Below, piece by piece: positions 1-14,400 of a stretch of 64,000 nucleotides of DNA. The DNA comes from Hydractinia symbiolongicarpus (lineage: Eukaryota; Cnidaria; Hydrozoa; Anthoathecata; Hydractiniidae): assembly GCF_029227915.1 (NCBI RefSeq), contig NC_079878.1, positions 3,784,001 to 3,848,000 of the forward strand. The letters are read 5' to 3'. Made by a program: the position numbers and the translations under genes. Every line of letters starts with the position of its first letter. Position 1 is the first letter of the stretch. The notes beneath the pieces were generated by a model. That model worked only from the letters and a program-made list of their open reading frames with translations. It searched no databases and was not told where the DNA came from.

Positions 1-2820
1 AATCGCCGGCAAACGAAATCCCGCGATTTCCCGTAAATCCCTGGCTTGGCCCGTATAGTCGAATGTATACAAAGAAAGTACCCAGGGAGTAAACTCATTT
101 CCCGAACGATTTTTTAAATTTTTTTTTACCACTAAAACGCATGAGACTTGTAGTTTTCAAAAATGTTTTCATTTTTGATGAGACGCTGAATAAAAGTGGT
201 TTAATCGCCGGCAAACAAAAACCCGCGATTTCCCGTAAATCCCGGGCTTGGCCCGTATAGTCGAATGTATACAAAGAAAGTACCCTGTGAGTAAACTCAT
301 TTCCAGAACGATTTTTTAAATTATTTTTTCACCACTAAAGCGCATAAGACTTGCAGTTTTCAAAAATGTTTTCATTTTTGATGAGACGCTGAATAAAAGA
401 AGTTTAATCGCCGGCAAACGAAAACCCGCGATTTCCCGTAAATCCCGGGCTTGGCCCGTATAGTCAGAAGTATACAAAGAAAGTACCCAGGAAGTAAACT
501 CATTTCCCGAACGATTTTTTAATTTATTTTTTCACCACTAAAACGCATGAGACTTGTAGTTTCCAAAAATGTTTTCATTTTTCATGAGACGCTGAATAAA
601 AGAAGTTTAATCGCCGGCAAACGAAAACCTGCAATTTCCCGTAAATCCCAGACTCGGCCCGTATAGTCAAAAGTATACAAAGAAAGTACCCAGGGAGTAA
701 ACTCATTTCCCGAACGATTTTTTTAATTTTTTTTTTACCACTAAAACGCATGAGACTTGCAGTTTTCAAAAATGTTTTCGATTCTGATGAGACGCTTAAT
801 GAAAGAGGTTTAATCGCCAGCAAACGAAAACCCGCGATTTCCCGTAAATCCCGGGCTTGGCCCGTATAGTCGAATGTATACAAAGAAAGTACCCTGTGAG
901 TAAACTCATTTCCAAAACGATTTTTTAAATTACCTTTTCACCACTAAAACGCATGAGACTTGCAGTTTTCAAAAATGTTTTCATTTTTGATGAGACGCTT
1001 AATGAAAGAGGTTTAATCGCCGGCAAACGAAATCCCGCGATTTCCCGTAAATCCCCGGCTTGGTCGTATAGTCGAATGTATACAAAGAAAGTACCCAGGG
1101 AGTAAACTCATTTCCCGAACGATTTTTTAAATTTTTTTTTTAACACTAAAACGCATGAGACTTGTAGTTTTAAAAAATGTTTTCATTTTTGATGAGACGC
1201 TTAATGAAAGACGTTTAATCGCCGGCAAACGAAAACCCGCGATTTCTGTAAATCCCGGGCTTGGCCCGTATAGTCGAATGTATACAAAGAAAGTACCCAG
1301 GGAGTAAACTTATTTCCCGAACGATTTTTTAAATTATTTTTTCACCACTAAAACGCATGAGACTTGCAGTTTTCAAAAATGTTTTCATTTTTGATGAGAC
1401 GCTAAATAAAAGTGGTTTAATCGCCGGCAAACGAAAACCCGCGATTTCCCGTAAATCCCGGGCTTGGCCCGTATAGTCGAATGTATACAAAGAAAGTACC
1501 CTGTGAGTAAACTCATTTCCAAAACGATTTTTTAAATTATTTTTTCACCACTAAAACGCATGAGACTTGCAGTTTTCAAAAATGTTTTCATTTTTGATGA
1601 GACGCTTAATGAAAGACGTTTAATCGCCGGCAAACGAAATCCCGCGATTTCCCGTAAATCCCTGGCTTGGCCCGTATAGTCGAATGTATACAAAGAAAGT
1701 ACCCAGGGAGTAAACTCATTTCCCGAACGATTTTTTAAATTTTTTTTTACCACTAAAACGCATGAGACTTGTGGTTTTCAAAAATGTTTTCATTTTTGAT
1801 GAGACGCTGAATAAAAGTGGTTTAATCGCCGGCAAACAAAAACCCGCGATTTCCCGTAAATCCCGGGCTTGGCCCGTATAGTCGAATGTATACAAAGAAA
1901 GTACCCTGTGAGTAAACTCATTTCCAGAACGATTTTTTAAATTATTTTTTCACCACTAAAGCGCATAAGACTTGCAGTTTTCAAAAATGTTTTCATTTTT
2001 GATGAGACGCTGAATAAAAGAAGTTTAATCGCCGGCAAACGAAAACCCGCGATTTCCCGTAAATCCCGGGCTTGGCCCGTATAGTCAGAAGTATACAAAG
2101 AAAGTACCCAGGAAGTAAACTCATTTCCCGAACGATTTTTTAATTTATTTTTTCACCACTAAAACGCATGAGACTTGTAGTTTCCAAAAATGTTTTCATT
2201 TTTCATGAGACGCTGAATAAAAGAAGTTTAATCGCCGGCAAACGAAAACCTGCAATTTCCCGTAAATCCCAGACTCGGCCCGTATAGTCAAAAGTATACA
2301 AAGAAAGTACCCAGGGAGTAAACTCATTTCCCGAACGATTTTTTTAATTTTTTTTTTACCACTAAAACGCATGAGACTTGTAGTTTTCAAAAATGTTTTC
2401 GATTCTGATGAGACGCTTAATGAAAGAGGTTTAATCGCCGGCAAACGAAAACCCGCGATTTCCCGTAAATCCCGGGCTTGGCCCGTACAGTCGAATGTAT
2501 ACAAAGAAAGTACCCTGTGAGTAAACTCATTTCCAAAACGATTTTTTAAATTACCTTTTCACCACTAAAACGCATGAGACTTGCAGTTTTCAAAAATGTT
2601 TTCATTTTTGATGAGACGCTTAATGAAAGAGGTTTAATCGCCGGCAAACGAAATCCCGCGATTTCCCGTAAATCCCGGGCTTGGCCGTATAGTCGAATGT
2701 ATACAAAGAAAGTACCCAGGGAGTAAACTCATTTCCCGAACGATTTTTTTAATTTTTTTTTTACCACTAAAACGCATGAGACTTGTAATTTTAAAAAATG
2801 TTTTCATTTTTGATGAGACG
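1..2820 (+). repeat. Higher-order repeat, 1,621-bp offset
   Basis: Bases 1 to about 1200 recur almost unchanged at 1622 to about 2820, an offset of 1,621 bp or eight units less a few bases. The shared private variants include CCCTGGCTTGG at 40/1661, GTCAGAAGTATAC near 464/2085 and TTTTCGATTCTGATGAG near 775/2396. Beyond about 1200 the two copies diverge into different monomer types. Confidence 0.85.
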
Positions 2821-5640
2821 CTTAATGAAAGAGGTTTAATCGCCGGGAAACGAAAACCCGCGATTTCCCGTAAATCCCGGGCTTGGCCCGTATAGTCGAA
2901 TGTATACAAAGAAAGTACCCTGTGAGTAAACTCATTTCCAGAACGATTTTTTAAATTATTTTTTTACCACTAAAACGCATAAGACTTGTAGTTTTCAAAA
3001 ATGTTTTCATTTTTGATGAGACGCTGAATAAAAGAAGTTTAATCTCCGGCAAACGAAAACCCGCGATTTCCCGTATTTCCCGGGCTTGGCCGTATAGTCA
3101 AAAGTATACAAAGAATGTACCCAGGAAGGAAACTCATTTCCGGAACGATTTTTTAATTTATTTTTTCACCACTAAAACGCATGAGACTTGTAGTTTTCAA
3201 AAATGTTTTCATTTCTGATGAGACGCTGAATAGAAGAAGTTTAATCGCCGGCAAACGAAAACCTGCGAATTCCCGTAAATCCCGTACTCGGCCCGTATAG
3301 TCAAAAGTATACAAAGAAAGTACCCAGGGAGTAAACTCATTTCCCGAACGATTTTTTTAATTTTTTTTTTTACCACTAAAACGCATGAGACTTTAGTTTT
3401 CAAAAATGTTTTCATTTCTGATGAGACGCTTAATAAAAGAGGTTTAATCGCCGGCAAACGAAAACCCGCAGTTTCCCGTAAATCCCAGGTTTGGCCCGTA
3501 TAGTCGAATGTATACAAAGAAAGTACCCTGTGAGTGATTTCCCGTAAATCCCGGGCTTGGCCCGTATAGTCAGAAGTATACAAAGAAAGTACCCAGGAAG
3601 TAAACTCATTTCCCGAACGATTTTTTAATTTATTTTTTCACCACTAAAACGCATGAGACTTGTAGTTTCCAAAAATGTTTTCATTTTTCATGAGACGCTG
3701 AATAAAAGAAGTTTAATCGCCGGCAAACGAAAACCTGCAATTTCCCGTAAATCCCAGACTCGGCCCGTATAGTCAAAAGTATACAAAGAAAGTACCCAGG
3801 GAGTAAACTCATTTCCCGAACGATTTTTTTAATTTTTTTTTTTACCACTAAAACGCATGAGACTTGTAGTTTTCAAAAATGTTTTCGATTCTGATGAGAC
3901 GCTTAATGAAAGAGGTTTAATCGCCGGCAAACGAAAACCCGCGATTTCCCGTAAATCCCGGGCTTGGCCCGTACAGTCGAATGTATACAAAGAAAGTACC
4001 CTGTGAGTAAACTCATTTCCAAAACGATTTTTTAAATTACCTTTTCACCACTAAAACGCATGAGACTTGCAGTTTTCAAAAATGTTTTCATTTTTGATGA
4101 GACGCTTAATGAAAGAGGTTTAATCGCCGGCAAACGAAATCCCGCGATTTCCCGTAAATCCCGGGCTTGGCCGTATAGTCGAATGTATACAAAGAAAGTA
4201 CCCAGGGAGTAAACTCATTTCCCGAACGATTTTTTTAATTTTTTTTTTACCACTAAAACGCATGAGACTTGTAATTTTAAAAAATGTTTTCATTTTTGAT
4301 GAGACGCTTAATGAAAGAGGTTTAATCGCCGGCAAACGAAAACCCGCGATTTCCCGTAAATCCCGGGCTTGGCCCGTATAGTCGAATGTATACAAAGAAA
4401 GTACCCTGTGAGTAAACTCATTTCCAGAACGATTTTTTAAATTATTTTTTTACCACTAAAACGCATAAGACTTGTAGTTTTCAAAAATGTTTTCATTTTT
4501 GATGAGACGCTGAATAAAAGAAGTTTAATCTCCGGCAAACGAAAACCCGCGATTTCCCGTAAATCCCGGGCTTGGCCCGTACAGTAGAATGTATACAAAG
4601 AAAGTACCCTGTGAGTAAACTCATTTCCAAAACGATTTTTTAAATTACCTTTTCACCACTAAAACGCATGAGACTTGCAGTTTTCAAAAATGTTTTCATT
4701 TTTGATGAGACGCTTAATGAAAGAGGTTTAATCGCCGGCAAACGAAATCCCGCGATTTCCCGTAAATCCCGGGCTTGGCCGTATAGTCGAATGTATACAA
4801 AGAAAGTACCCAGGGAGTAAACTCATTTCCCGAACGATTTTTTTAATTTTTTTTTTACCACTAAAACGCATGAGACTTGTAATTTTAAAAAATGTTTTCA
4901 TTTTTGATGAGACGCTTAATGAAAGAGGTTTAATCGCCGGCAAACGAAAACCCGCGATTTCCCGTAAATCCCGGGCTTGGCCCGTATAGTCGAATGTATA
5001 CAAAGAAAGTACCCTGTGAGTAAACTCATTTCCAGAACGATTTTTTAAATTATTTTTTTACCACTAAAACGCATAAGACTTGTAGTTTTCAAAAATGTTT
5101 TCATTTTTGATGAGACGCTGAATAAAAGAAGTTTAATCTCCGGCAAACGAAAACCCGCGATTTCCCGTATTTCCCGGGCTTGGCCGTATAGTCAAAAGTA
5201 TACAAAGAATGTACCCAGGAAGGAAACTCATTTCCCGAACGATTTTTTAATTTATTTTTTCACCACTAAAACGCATGAGACTTGTAGTTTTCAAAAATGT
5301 TTTCATTTCTGATGAGACGCTGAATAGAAGAAGTTTAATCGCCGGCAAACGAAAACCTGCGAATTCCCGTAAATCCCGTACTCGGCCCGTATAGTCAAAA
5401 GTATACAAAGAAAGTACCCAGGGAGTAAACTCATTTCCCGAACGATTTTTTTAATTTTTTTTTTTACCACTAAAACGCATGAGACTTTAGTTTTCAAAAA
5501 TGTTTTCATTTCTGATGAGACGCTTAATAAAAGAGGTTTAATCGCCGGCAAACGAAAACCCGCGGTTTCCCGTAAATCCCAGGCTTGGCCCGTATAGTCG
5601 AATGTATACAAAGAAAGTACCCTGTGAGTGATTTCCCGTA
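2056..5640 (+). repeat. Nested higher-order duplications with a 66-bp monomer
   Basis: Bases 2056 to about 3070 recur at 3541 to about 4556 (offset 1,485). Bases 3951-4556 recur at about 4559-5164 (offset 608), and 3067-3545 recur at 5161-5639 (offset 2,094). At 3527-3545 and 5621-5639 the sequence CTGTGAGT is joined directly to GATTTCCCGTAAATCCC. This removes about 137 bp and leaves a monomer of about 66 bp (CCGTA at 3496 and 3562). Sharing of this junction shows that it was copied by block duplication rather than arising twice. Confidence 0.8.
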
Positions 5641-6589
5641 AATCCCGGGCTTGGCCCGTATAGTCGAATGTATACAAAGAAAGTACCCTGTGAGTAAACT
5701 CATTTCCAAAACGATTTTTTAAATTATCTTTTCACCACTAAAACGCATGAGACTTGCATTTTTCAAAAATGTTTTCATTTTTAATGAGACGCTTAATGAA
5801 AGAGGTTTAATCGCCGGCAAACGAAATCCCGCGATTTCCCGTAAATCCCGGGCTTGGCCCGTATAGTCGAATGTATACAAAGAAAGTACCCTGTGAGTAA
5901 ACTCATTTCCAAAACGATTTTTTAAATTATCTTTTCACCACTAAAACGCATGAGACTTGCAGTTTTCAAAAATGTTTTCATTTTTGATGAGACGCTCAAT
6001 GAAAGAGGTTTAATCGCCTGCAAACGAAATCCCGCGATTTCCCGCAAATCCCGGGCTTGGCCCGTATAGTCGAATGTATGAAGAAAGTACCCAGGGAGTA
6101 AACTCATTTCCCGAACGATTTTTTAATTTTTTTTTTTACCACTAAAGCGCATAAGACTTGCAGTTTTCAAAAATGTTTTCATTTTTGATGAGACGCCGAA
6201 TAAAAGAAGTTTAATCGCCGGCAAACGAAAACCCGCGATTTCCCGTAAATCCCGGGCTTAGCCCGTATAGTCAAAAGTATACAAAGAAAGTACCCAGGAA
6301 GTAAACTCATTTCCCGAACGATTTTTTAATTTATTTTTTCACCACTAAAACGCATGAGACTTGTAGTTTTCAAAAATGTTTTCATTTTTGATGAAACGCT
6401 GAATAAAAGAAGTTTAATCGCCGGCAAACGAAAACCAGCGATTTCCCGTAAATCCCGGACTCGGCCCGTATAGTCAAAAGTATACAAAGAAAGTACCCAG
6501 GGAGTAAACTCATTTCCCGAACGATTTTTTAAATTTTTTTTTTACCACTAAAACGCATGAGACTTGTAGTTTTCAAAAATGTTTTCATT

Positions 6590-8400
6590 TTTGATCAGAC
6601 GCTGAATAAAAGAAGTTTAATCGCCGGCAAACGAAAACCCGCCATTTCCCGTAAACCCCGGACTCGGCCCGCATAGTTAAAAGTATACAAAGAAAGTACC
6701 CAGGGAGTAAACTCATTTTCCGAACGATTTTTTAAATTATTTTTTCACCACTAAAACGCATGAGACTTGTAGTTTTTAAAAATGTTTTCATTTTTGATGA
6801 GACGCTGAACAAAAGAAGTTTAATCGCCGGCAAACGAAAACCTGCGATTTCCGGTAAATCCCGGACTCGGCCCGTATAGTCAAAAGTATACAAAGAAAGT
6901 ACCCAGGGAGTAAACTCATTTCCCGAACGATTTTTTTAATTTTTTTTTTACCAATAAAACGCATGAGACTTGTAGTTTTCAAAAATGTTTTCGATTCTGA
7001 TGAGACGCTTAATGAAAGAGGTTTAATCGCCGGCAAACGAAAACCCGCGATTTCCCGTAAATCCCGGGCTTGGCCCGTATAGTCGAATGTATACAAAGAA
7101 AGTACCCTGTGAGTAAACTTATTTCCAAAACGATTTTTTAAATTACCTTTTCACCACTAAAACGCATGAGACTTGCAGTTTTCAAAAATGTTTTCATTTT
7201 TGATCAGACGCTGAATAAAAGAAGTTTAATCGCCGGCAAACGAAAACCCGCCATTTCCCGTAAACCCCGGACTCGGCCAGCATAGTTAAAAGTATACAAA
7301 GAAAGTACCCAGAGAGTAAACTCATTTTCCGAACGATTTTTTAAATTATTTTTTCACCACTAAAACGCATGAGACTTGTAGTTTTTAAAAATGTTTTCAT
7401 TTTTGATGAGACGCTGAACAAAAGAAGTTTAATCGCCGGCAAACGAAAACCTGCGATTTCCGGTAAATCCCGGACTCGGCCCGTATAGTCAAAAGTATAC
7501 AAAGAAAGTACCCAGGGAGTAAACTCATTTCCCGAACGATTTTTTTAATTTTTTTTTTACCAATAAAACGCATGAGACTTGTAGTTTTCAAAAATGTTTT
7601 CGATTCTGATGAGACGCTTAATGAAGGAGGTTTAATCGCCGGCAAACGAAAACCCGCGATTTCCCGTAAATCCCGGGCTTGGCCCGTATAGTCGAATGTA
7701 TACAAAGAAAGTACCCTGTGAGTAAACTTATATCCAAAACGATTTTTTAAATTACCTTTTCACCACTAAAACGCATGAGACTTGCAGTTTTCAAAAATGT
7801 TTTCATTTTTGATCAGACGCTGAATAAAAGAAGTTTAATCGCCGGCAAACGAAAACCCGCCATTTCCCGTTAACCCCGGACTCGGCCAGCATAGTTAAAA
7901 GTATACAAAGAAAGTACCCAGAGAGTAAACTCATTTTCCGAACGATTTTTTAAATTATTTTTTCACCACTAAAACGCATGAGACTTGTAGTTTTTAAAAA
8001 TGTTTTCATTTTTGATGAGACGCTGAACAAAAGAAGTTTAATCGCCGGCAAACGAAAACCTGCGATTTCCGGTAAATCCCGGACTCGGCCCGTGTAGTCA
8101 AAAGTATACAAAGAAAGTACCCAGGGAGTAAACTCATTTCCCGAACGATTTTTTTAATTTTTTTTTTACCAATAAAACGCATAAGACTTGTAGTTTTCAA
8201 AAATGTTTTCGATTCTGATGAGACGCTTAATGAAAGAGGTTTAAATGCCGGCAAACGAAAACCCGCGATTTCCCGTAAATCCCAGGCTTGGCCCGTATAG
8301 TCGAATGTATACAAAGAAAGTACCCCGTGAGTAAACTCATTTCCAAAACGATTTTTTAAATTACCTTTTCACCACTAAAACGCACGAGACTTGCAGTTTT
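6590..8400 (+). repeat. Three-monomer higher-order repeat (609 bp), three copies
   Basis: A trimer of 609 bp (3 x 203) is present three times in a row. The marker TTGATCAGACGCTG, which carries a BclI-type TGATCA in place of TGATGA, sits near 6592, 7201 and 7810. Each trimer also has CCATTTCCCGT with ACCCCGGACTCGG, and TTTTCGATTCTGATGAG in the last monomer. The same marker returns near 9640, 10249, 14714, 15324, 18776, 19994 and 20603, so the trimer is a building block of the next region. Confidence 0.82.
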
Positions 8401-11400
8401 CAAAAATGTTTTCATTTTTGATGAGACGCTTAATGAAAGAGGTTTAATCGCCGGCAAACGAAATCCCGCGATTTCCCGTAAATTCCGGGCTTGGCCCGTA
8501 TAGTCGAATGTATACAAAGAAAGTACCCAGGGAGTAAACTCATTTCCCAAACGATTTTTCAAATTTTTTTTTTAACACTAAAACGCATGAGACTTGTAGT
8601 TTTCAAAAATGTTTTCATTTTTGATGAGACGCTTAATGAAAGAGGTTTAATCGCCGGCAAACGAAAACCCGCGATTTCCCGTAAATCCCGGGCTTGGCCC
8701 GTATAGTCGAATGTATACAAAGAAAGTACCCTGTGAGTAAACTCATTTCCAGAACGATTCTTTAAATTATTTTTTCACCACTAAAACGCATAAGACTTGT
8801 AGTTTTCAAAAATGTTTTCATTTTTGATGAGACGCTAAATAAAAGAAGTTTAATCTCCGGCAAACGAAAACCCGCGATTTCCCGTATTTCCCGGGCTTGG
8901 CCGTATAGTCAAAAGTATACAAAGAAAGTACCCAGGAAGGAAACTCATTTCCCGAACGATTTTTTAATTTATTTTTTCACCACTAAAACGCATGAGACTT
9001 GTAGTTTTCAAAAATGTTTTCATTTTTGATGAGACGCTGAATAGAAGAAGTTTAATCGCCGGCAAACGAAAACCTGCGGATTCCCGTAAATCCCGGACTC
9101 GGCCCGTATAGTCAAAAGTATACAAAGAAAGTACCCAGGGTGTAAACTCATTTCCCGAACGATTTTTTAATTTATTTTTTCACCACTAAAACGCATGAGA
9201 CTTGTAGTTTTCAAAAATGTTTTCATTTTTGATGAGACGCTGAATAAAAGAAGTTTAATCGCCGGCAAACGAAAACCTGCGAATTCCCGTAAATCCCGGA
9301 CTCGGCCCGTATAGTCAAAAGTATACAAAGAAAGTACCCAGGGTGTAAACTCATTTCCCGAACGATTTTTTAAATTTTTTTTTTTTACCACTAAAACGCA
9401 TGAGACTTGTAGTTTTCAAAAATGTTTTCATTTTTGATGAAACGCTGAATAAAAGAAGTTTAATCGCCGGCAAACGAAAACCTGCGATTTCCCGTAAATC
9501 CCGGACTCGGCCCGTATAGTCAAAAGTATACAAAGAAAGTACCCAGGGAGTAAACTCATTTCCCGAACGATTTTTTAAATTTTTTTTTTACCACTAAAAC
9601 GCATGAGACTTGTAGTTTTCAAAAATGTTTTCATTTTTGATCAGACGCTGAATAAAAGAAGTTTAATCGCCGGCAAACGAAAACCCGCCATTTCCCGTAA
9701 ACCCCGGACTCGGCCCGCATAGTTAAAAGTATACAAAGAAAGTACCCAGGGAGTAAACTCATTTTCCGAACGATTTTTTAAATTATTTTTTCACCACTAA
9801 AACGCATGAGACTTGTAGTTTTTAAAAATGTTTTCATTTTTGATGAGACGCTGACCAAAAGAAGTTTAATCGCCGGCAAACGAAAACCTGCGATTTCCGG
9901 TAAATCCCGGACTCGGCCCGTATAGTCAAAAGTATACAAAGAAAGTACCCAGGGAGTAAACTCATTTCCCGAACGATTTTTTTAATTTTTTTTTTACCAA
10001 TAAAACGCATGAGACTTGTAGTTTTCAAAAATGTTTTCGATTCTGATGAGACGCTTAATGAAAGAGGTTTAATCGCCGGCAAACGAAAACCCGCGATTTC
10101 CCGTAAATCCCGGGCTTGGCCCGTATAGTCGAATGTATACAAAGAAAGTACCCTGTGAGTAAACTTATTTCCAAAACGATTTTTTAAATTACCTTTTCAC
10201 CACTAAAACGCATGAGACTTGCAGTTTTCAAAAATGTTTTCATTTTTGATCAGACGCTGAATAAAAGAAGTTTAATCGCCGGCAAACGAAAACCCGCCAT
10301 TTCCCGTAAACCCCGGACTCGGCCAGCATAGTTAAAAGTATACAAAGAAAGTACCCAGAGAGTAAACTCATTTTCCGAACGATTTTTTAAATTATTTTTT
10401 CACCACTAAAACGCATGAGACTTGTAGTTTTTAAAAATGTTTTCATTTTTGATGAGACGCTGAACAAAAGAAGTTTAATCGCCGGCAAACGAAAACCTGC
10501 GATTTCCGGTAAATCCTGGACTCGGCCCGTATAGTCAAAAGTATACAAAGAAAGTACCCAGGGAGTAAACTCATTTCCCGAACGATTTTTTTAAATTTTT
10601 TTTTACCAATAAAACGCATAAGACTTGTAGTTTTCAAAAATGTTTTCGATTCTGATGAGACGCTTAATGAAAGAGGTTTAAATGCCGGCAAAAGAAAACC
10701 CGCGATTTCCCGTAAATCCCAGGCTTGGCCCGTATAGTCGAATTTATACAAAGAAAGTACCCCGTGAGTAAACTCATTTCCAAAACGATTTTTTAAATTA
10801 CCTTTTCACCACTAAAACGCATGAGACTTGCAGTTTTCAAAAATGTTTTCATTTTTGATGAGACGCTTAATGAAAGAGGTTTAATTGCCGGCAAACGAAA
10901 TCCCGCGATTTCCCGTAAATTCCGGGCTTGGCCCGTATAGTCGAATGTATACAAAGAAAGTACCCAGGGAGTAAACTCATTTCCCAAACGATTTTTTAAA
11001 TTTTTTTTTTAACACTAAAACGCATGAGACTTGTAGTTTTCAAAAATGTTTTCATTTTTGATGAGACGCTTAATGAAAGAGGTTTAATCGCCGGCAAACG
11101 AAAACCCGCGATTTCCCGTAAATCCCGGGCTTGGCCCGTATAGTCGAATGTATACAAAGAAAGTACCCTGTGAGTAAACTTATTTCCAGAACGATTCTTT
11201 AAATTATTTTTTCACCACTAAAACGCATAAGACTTGTACTTTTCAAAAATGTTTTCATTTTTGATGAGACGCTAAATAAAAGAAGTTTAATCTCCGGCAA
11301 ACGAAAACCCGCGATTTCCCGTATTTCCCGGGCTTGGCCGTATAGTCAAAAGTATACAAAGAAAGTACCCAGGAAGGAAACTCATTTCCCGAACGATTTT

Positions 11401-14400
11401 TTAATTTATTTTTTCACCACTAAAACGCATGAGACTTGTAGTTTTCAAAAATGTTTTCATTTTTGATGAGACGCTGAATAGAAGAAGTTTAATCGCCGGC
11501 AAACGAAAACCTGCGGATTCCCGTAAATCCCGGACTCGGCCCGTATAGTCAAAAGTATACAAAGAAAGTACCCAGGGTGTAAACTCATTTCCCGAACGAT
11601 TTTTTAATTTATTTTTTCACCACTAAAACGCATGAGACTTGTAGTTTTCAAAAATGTTTTCATTTTTGATGAGACGCTGAATAAAAGAAGTTTAATCGCC
11701 GGCAAACGAAAACCTGCGAATTCCCGTAAATCCCGGACTCGGCCCGTATAGTCAAAAGTATACAAAGAAAGTACCCAGGGTGTAAACTCATTTCCCGAAC
11801 GATTTTTTAAATTTTTTTTTTTACCACTAAAACGCATGAGACTTGTAGTTTTCAAAAATGTTTTCATTTTTGATGAGACGTTTAATGAAAGAGGTTTAAT
11901 CGCCGGCAAACGAAATCCCGCGATTTCCCGTAAATCCCGGGCTTGGCCCGTATAGTCGAATGTATACAAAGAAAGTACCCAGGGAGTAAACTCATTTCCC
12001 GAACGATTTTTTAAATTTTTTTTTCACCACTAAAACGCTTGAGACTTGTAGTTTTCAAAAATGTTTTCATTTTTGATGAGACGCTGAACAAAAGAAGTTT
12101 AATCGCCGGTAAACGAAAACCTGCGATTTCCCGTAAATCCCGGACTCGGCTCGTATAGTCAAAAGTATACAAAGAAAGTACCCAGGGAGTAAACTCATTT
12201 CCCAAACGATTTTTTAAATTTTTTTTTTAACACTAAAACGCATGAGACTTGTAGTTTTCAAAAATGTTTTCATTTTTGATGAGACGCTTAATGAAAGAGG
12301 TTTAATCGCCGGCAAACGAAAACCCGCGATTTCCCGTAAATCCCGGGCTTGGCCCGTATAGTCGAATTTATACAAAGAAAGTACCCCGTGAGTAAACTCA
12401 TTTCCAAAACGATTTTTTAAATTACCTTTTCACCACTAAAACGCATGAGACTTGCAGTTTTCAAAAATGTTTTCATTTTTGATGAGACGCTTAATGAAAG
12501 AGGTTTAATTGCCGGCAAACGAAATCCCGCGATTTCCCGTAAATTCCGGGCTTGGCCCGTATAGTCGAATGTATACAAAGAAAGTACCCAGGGAGTAAAC
12601 TCATTTCCCAAACGATTTTTTAAATTTTTTTTTTAACACTAAAACGCATGAGACTTGTAGTTTTCAAAAATGTTTTCATTTTTGATGAGACGCTTAATGA
12701 AAGAGGTTTAATCGCCGGCAAACGAAAACCCGCGATTTCCCGTAAATCCCGGGCTTGGCCCGTATAGTCGAATGTATACAAAGAAAGTACCCTGTGAGTA
12801 AACTTATTTCCAGAACGATTCTTTAAATTATTTTTTCACCACTAAAACGCATAAGACTTGTAGTTTTCAAAAATGTTTTCATTTTTGATGAGACGCTAAA
12901 TAAAAGAAGTTTAATCTCCGGCAAACGAAAACCCGCGATTTCCCGTATTTCCCGGGCTTGGCCGTATAGTCAAAAGTATACAAAGAAAGTACCCAGGAAG
13001 GAAACTCATTTCCCGAACGATTTTTTAATTTATTTTTTCACCACTAAAACGCATGAGACTTGTAGTTTTTAAAAATGTTTTCATTTTTGATGAGACGCTG
13101 AATAGAAGAAGTTTAATCGCCGGCAAACGAAAACCTGCGGATTCCCGTAAATCCCGGACTCGGCCCGTATAGTCAAAAGTATACAAAGAAAGTACCCAGG
13201 GTGTAAACTCATTTCCCGAACGATTTTTTAATTTATTTTTTCACCACTAAAACGCATGAGACTTGTAGTTTTCAAAAATGTTTTCATTTTTGATGAGACG
13301 CTGAATAAAAGAAGTTTAATCGCCGGCAAACGAAAACCTGCGAATTCCCGTAAATCCCGGACTCGGCCCGTATAGTCAAAAGTATACAAAGAAAGTACCC
13401 AGGGTGTAAACTCATTTCCCGAACGATTTTTTAAATTTTTTTTTTTTACCACTAAAACGCATGAGACTTGTAGTTTTCAAAAATGTTTTCATTTTTGATG
13501 AGACGTTTAATGAAAGAGGTTTAATCGCCGGCAAACGAAATCCCGCGATTTCCCGTAAATCCCGGGCTTGGCCCGTATAGTCGAATGTATACAAAGAAAG
13601 TACCCAGGGAGTAAACTCATTTCCCGAACGATTTTTTAAATTTTTTTTTCACCACTAAAACGCTTGAGACTTGTAGTTTTCAAAAATGTTTTCATTTTTG
13701 ATGAGACGCTGAACAAAAGAAGTTTAATCGCAGGTAAACGAAAACCTGCGATTTCCCGTAAATCCCGGACTCGGCTCGTATAGTCAAAAGTATACAAAGA
13801 AAGTACCCAGGGAGTAAACTCATTTCCCAAACGATTTTTTAAATTTTTTTTTTAACACTAAAACGCATGAGACTTGTAGTTTTCAAAAATGTTTTCATTT
13901 TTGATGAGACGCTTAATGAAAGAGGTTTAATCGCCGGCAAACGAAAACCCGCGATTTCCCGTAAATCCCGGGCTTGGCCCGTATAGTCGAATGTATACAA
14001 AGAAAGTACCCTGTGAGTAAACTCATTTCCAGAACGATTCTTTAAATTATTTTTTCACCACTAAAACGCATAAGACTTGTAGTTTTCAAAAATGTTTTCA
14101 TTTTTGATGAGACGCTAAATAAAAGAAGTTTAATCTCCGGCAAACGAAAACCCGCGATTTCCCGTATTTCCCGGGCTTGGCCGTATAGTCAAAAGTATAC
14201 AAAGAAAGTACCCAGGAAGGAAACTCATTTCCCGAACGATTTTTTAATTTATTTTTTCACCACTAAAACGCATGAGACTTGTAGTTTTCAAAAATGTTTT
14301 CATTTTTGATGAGACGCTGAATAGAAGAAGTTTAATCGCCGGCAAACGAAAACCTGCGGATTCCCGTAAATCCCGGACTCGGCCCGTATAGTCAAAAGTA

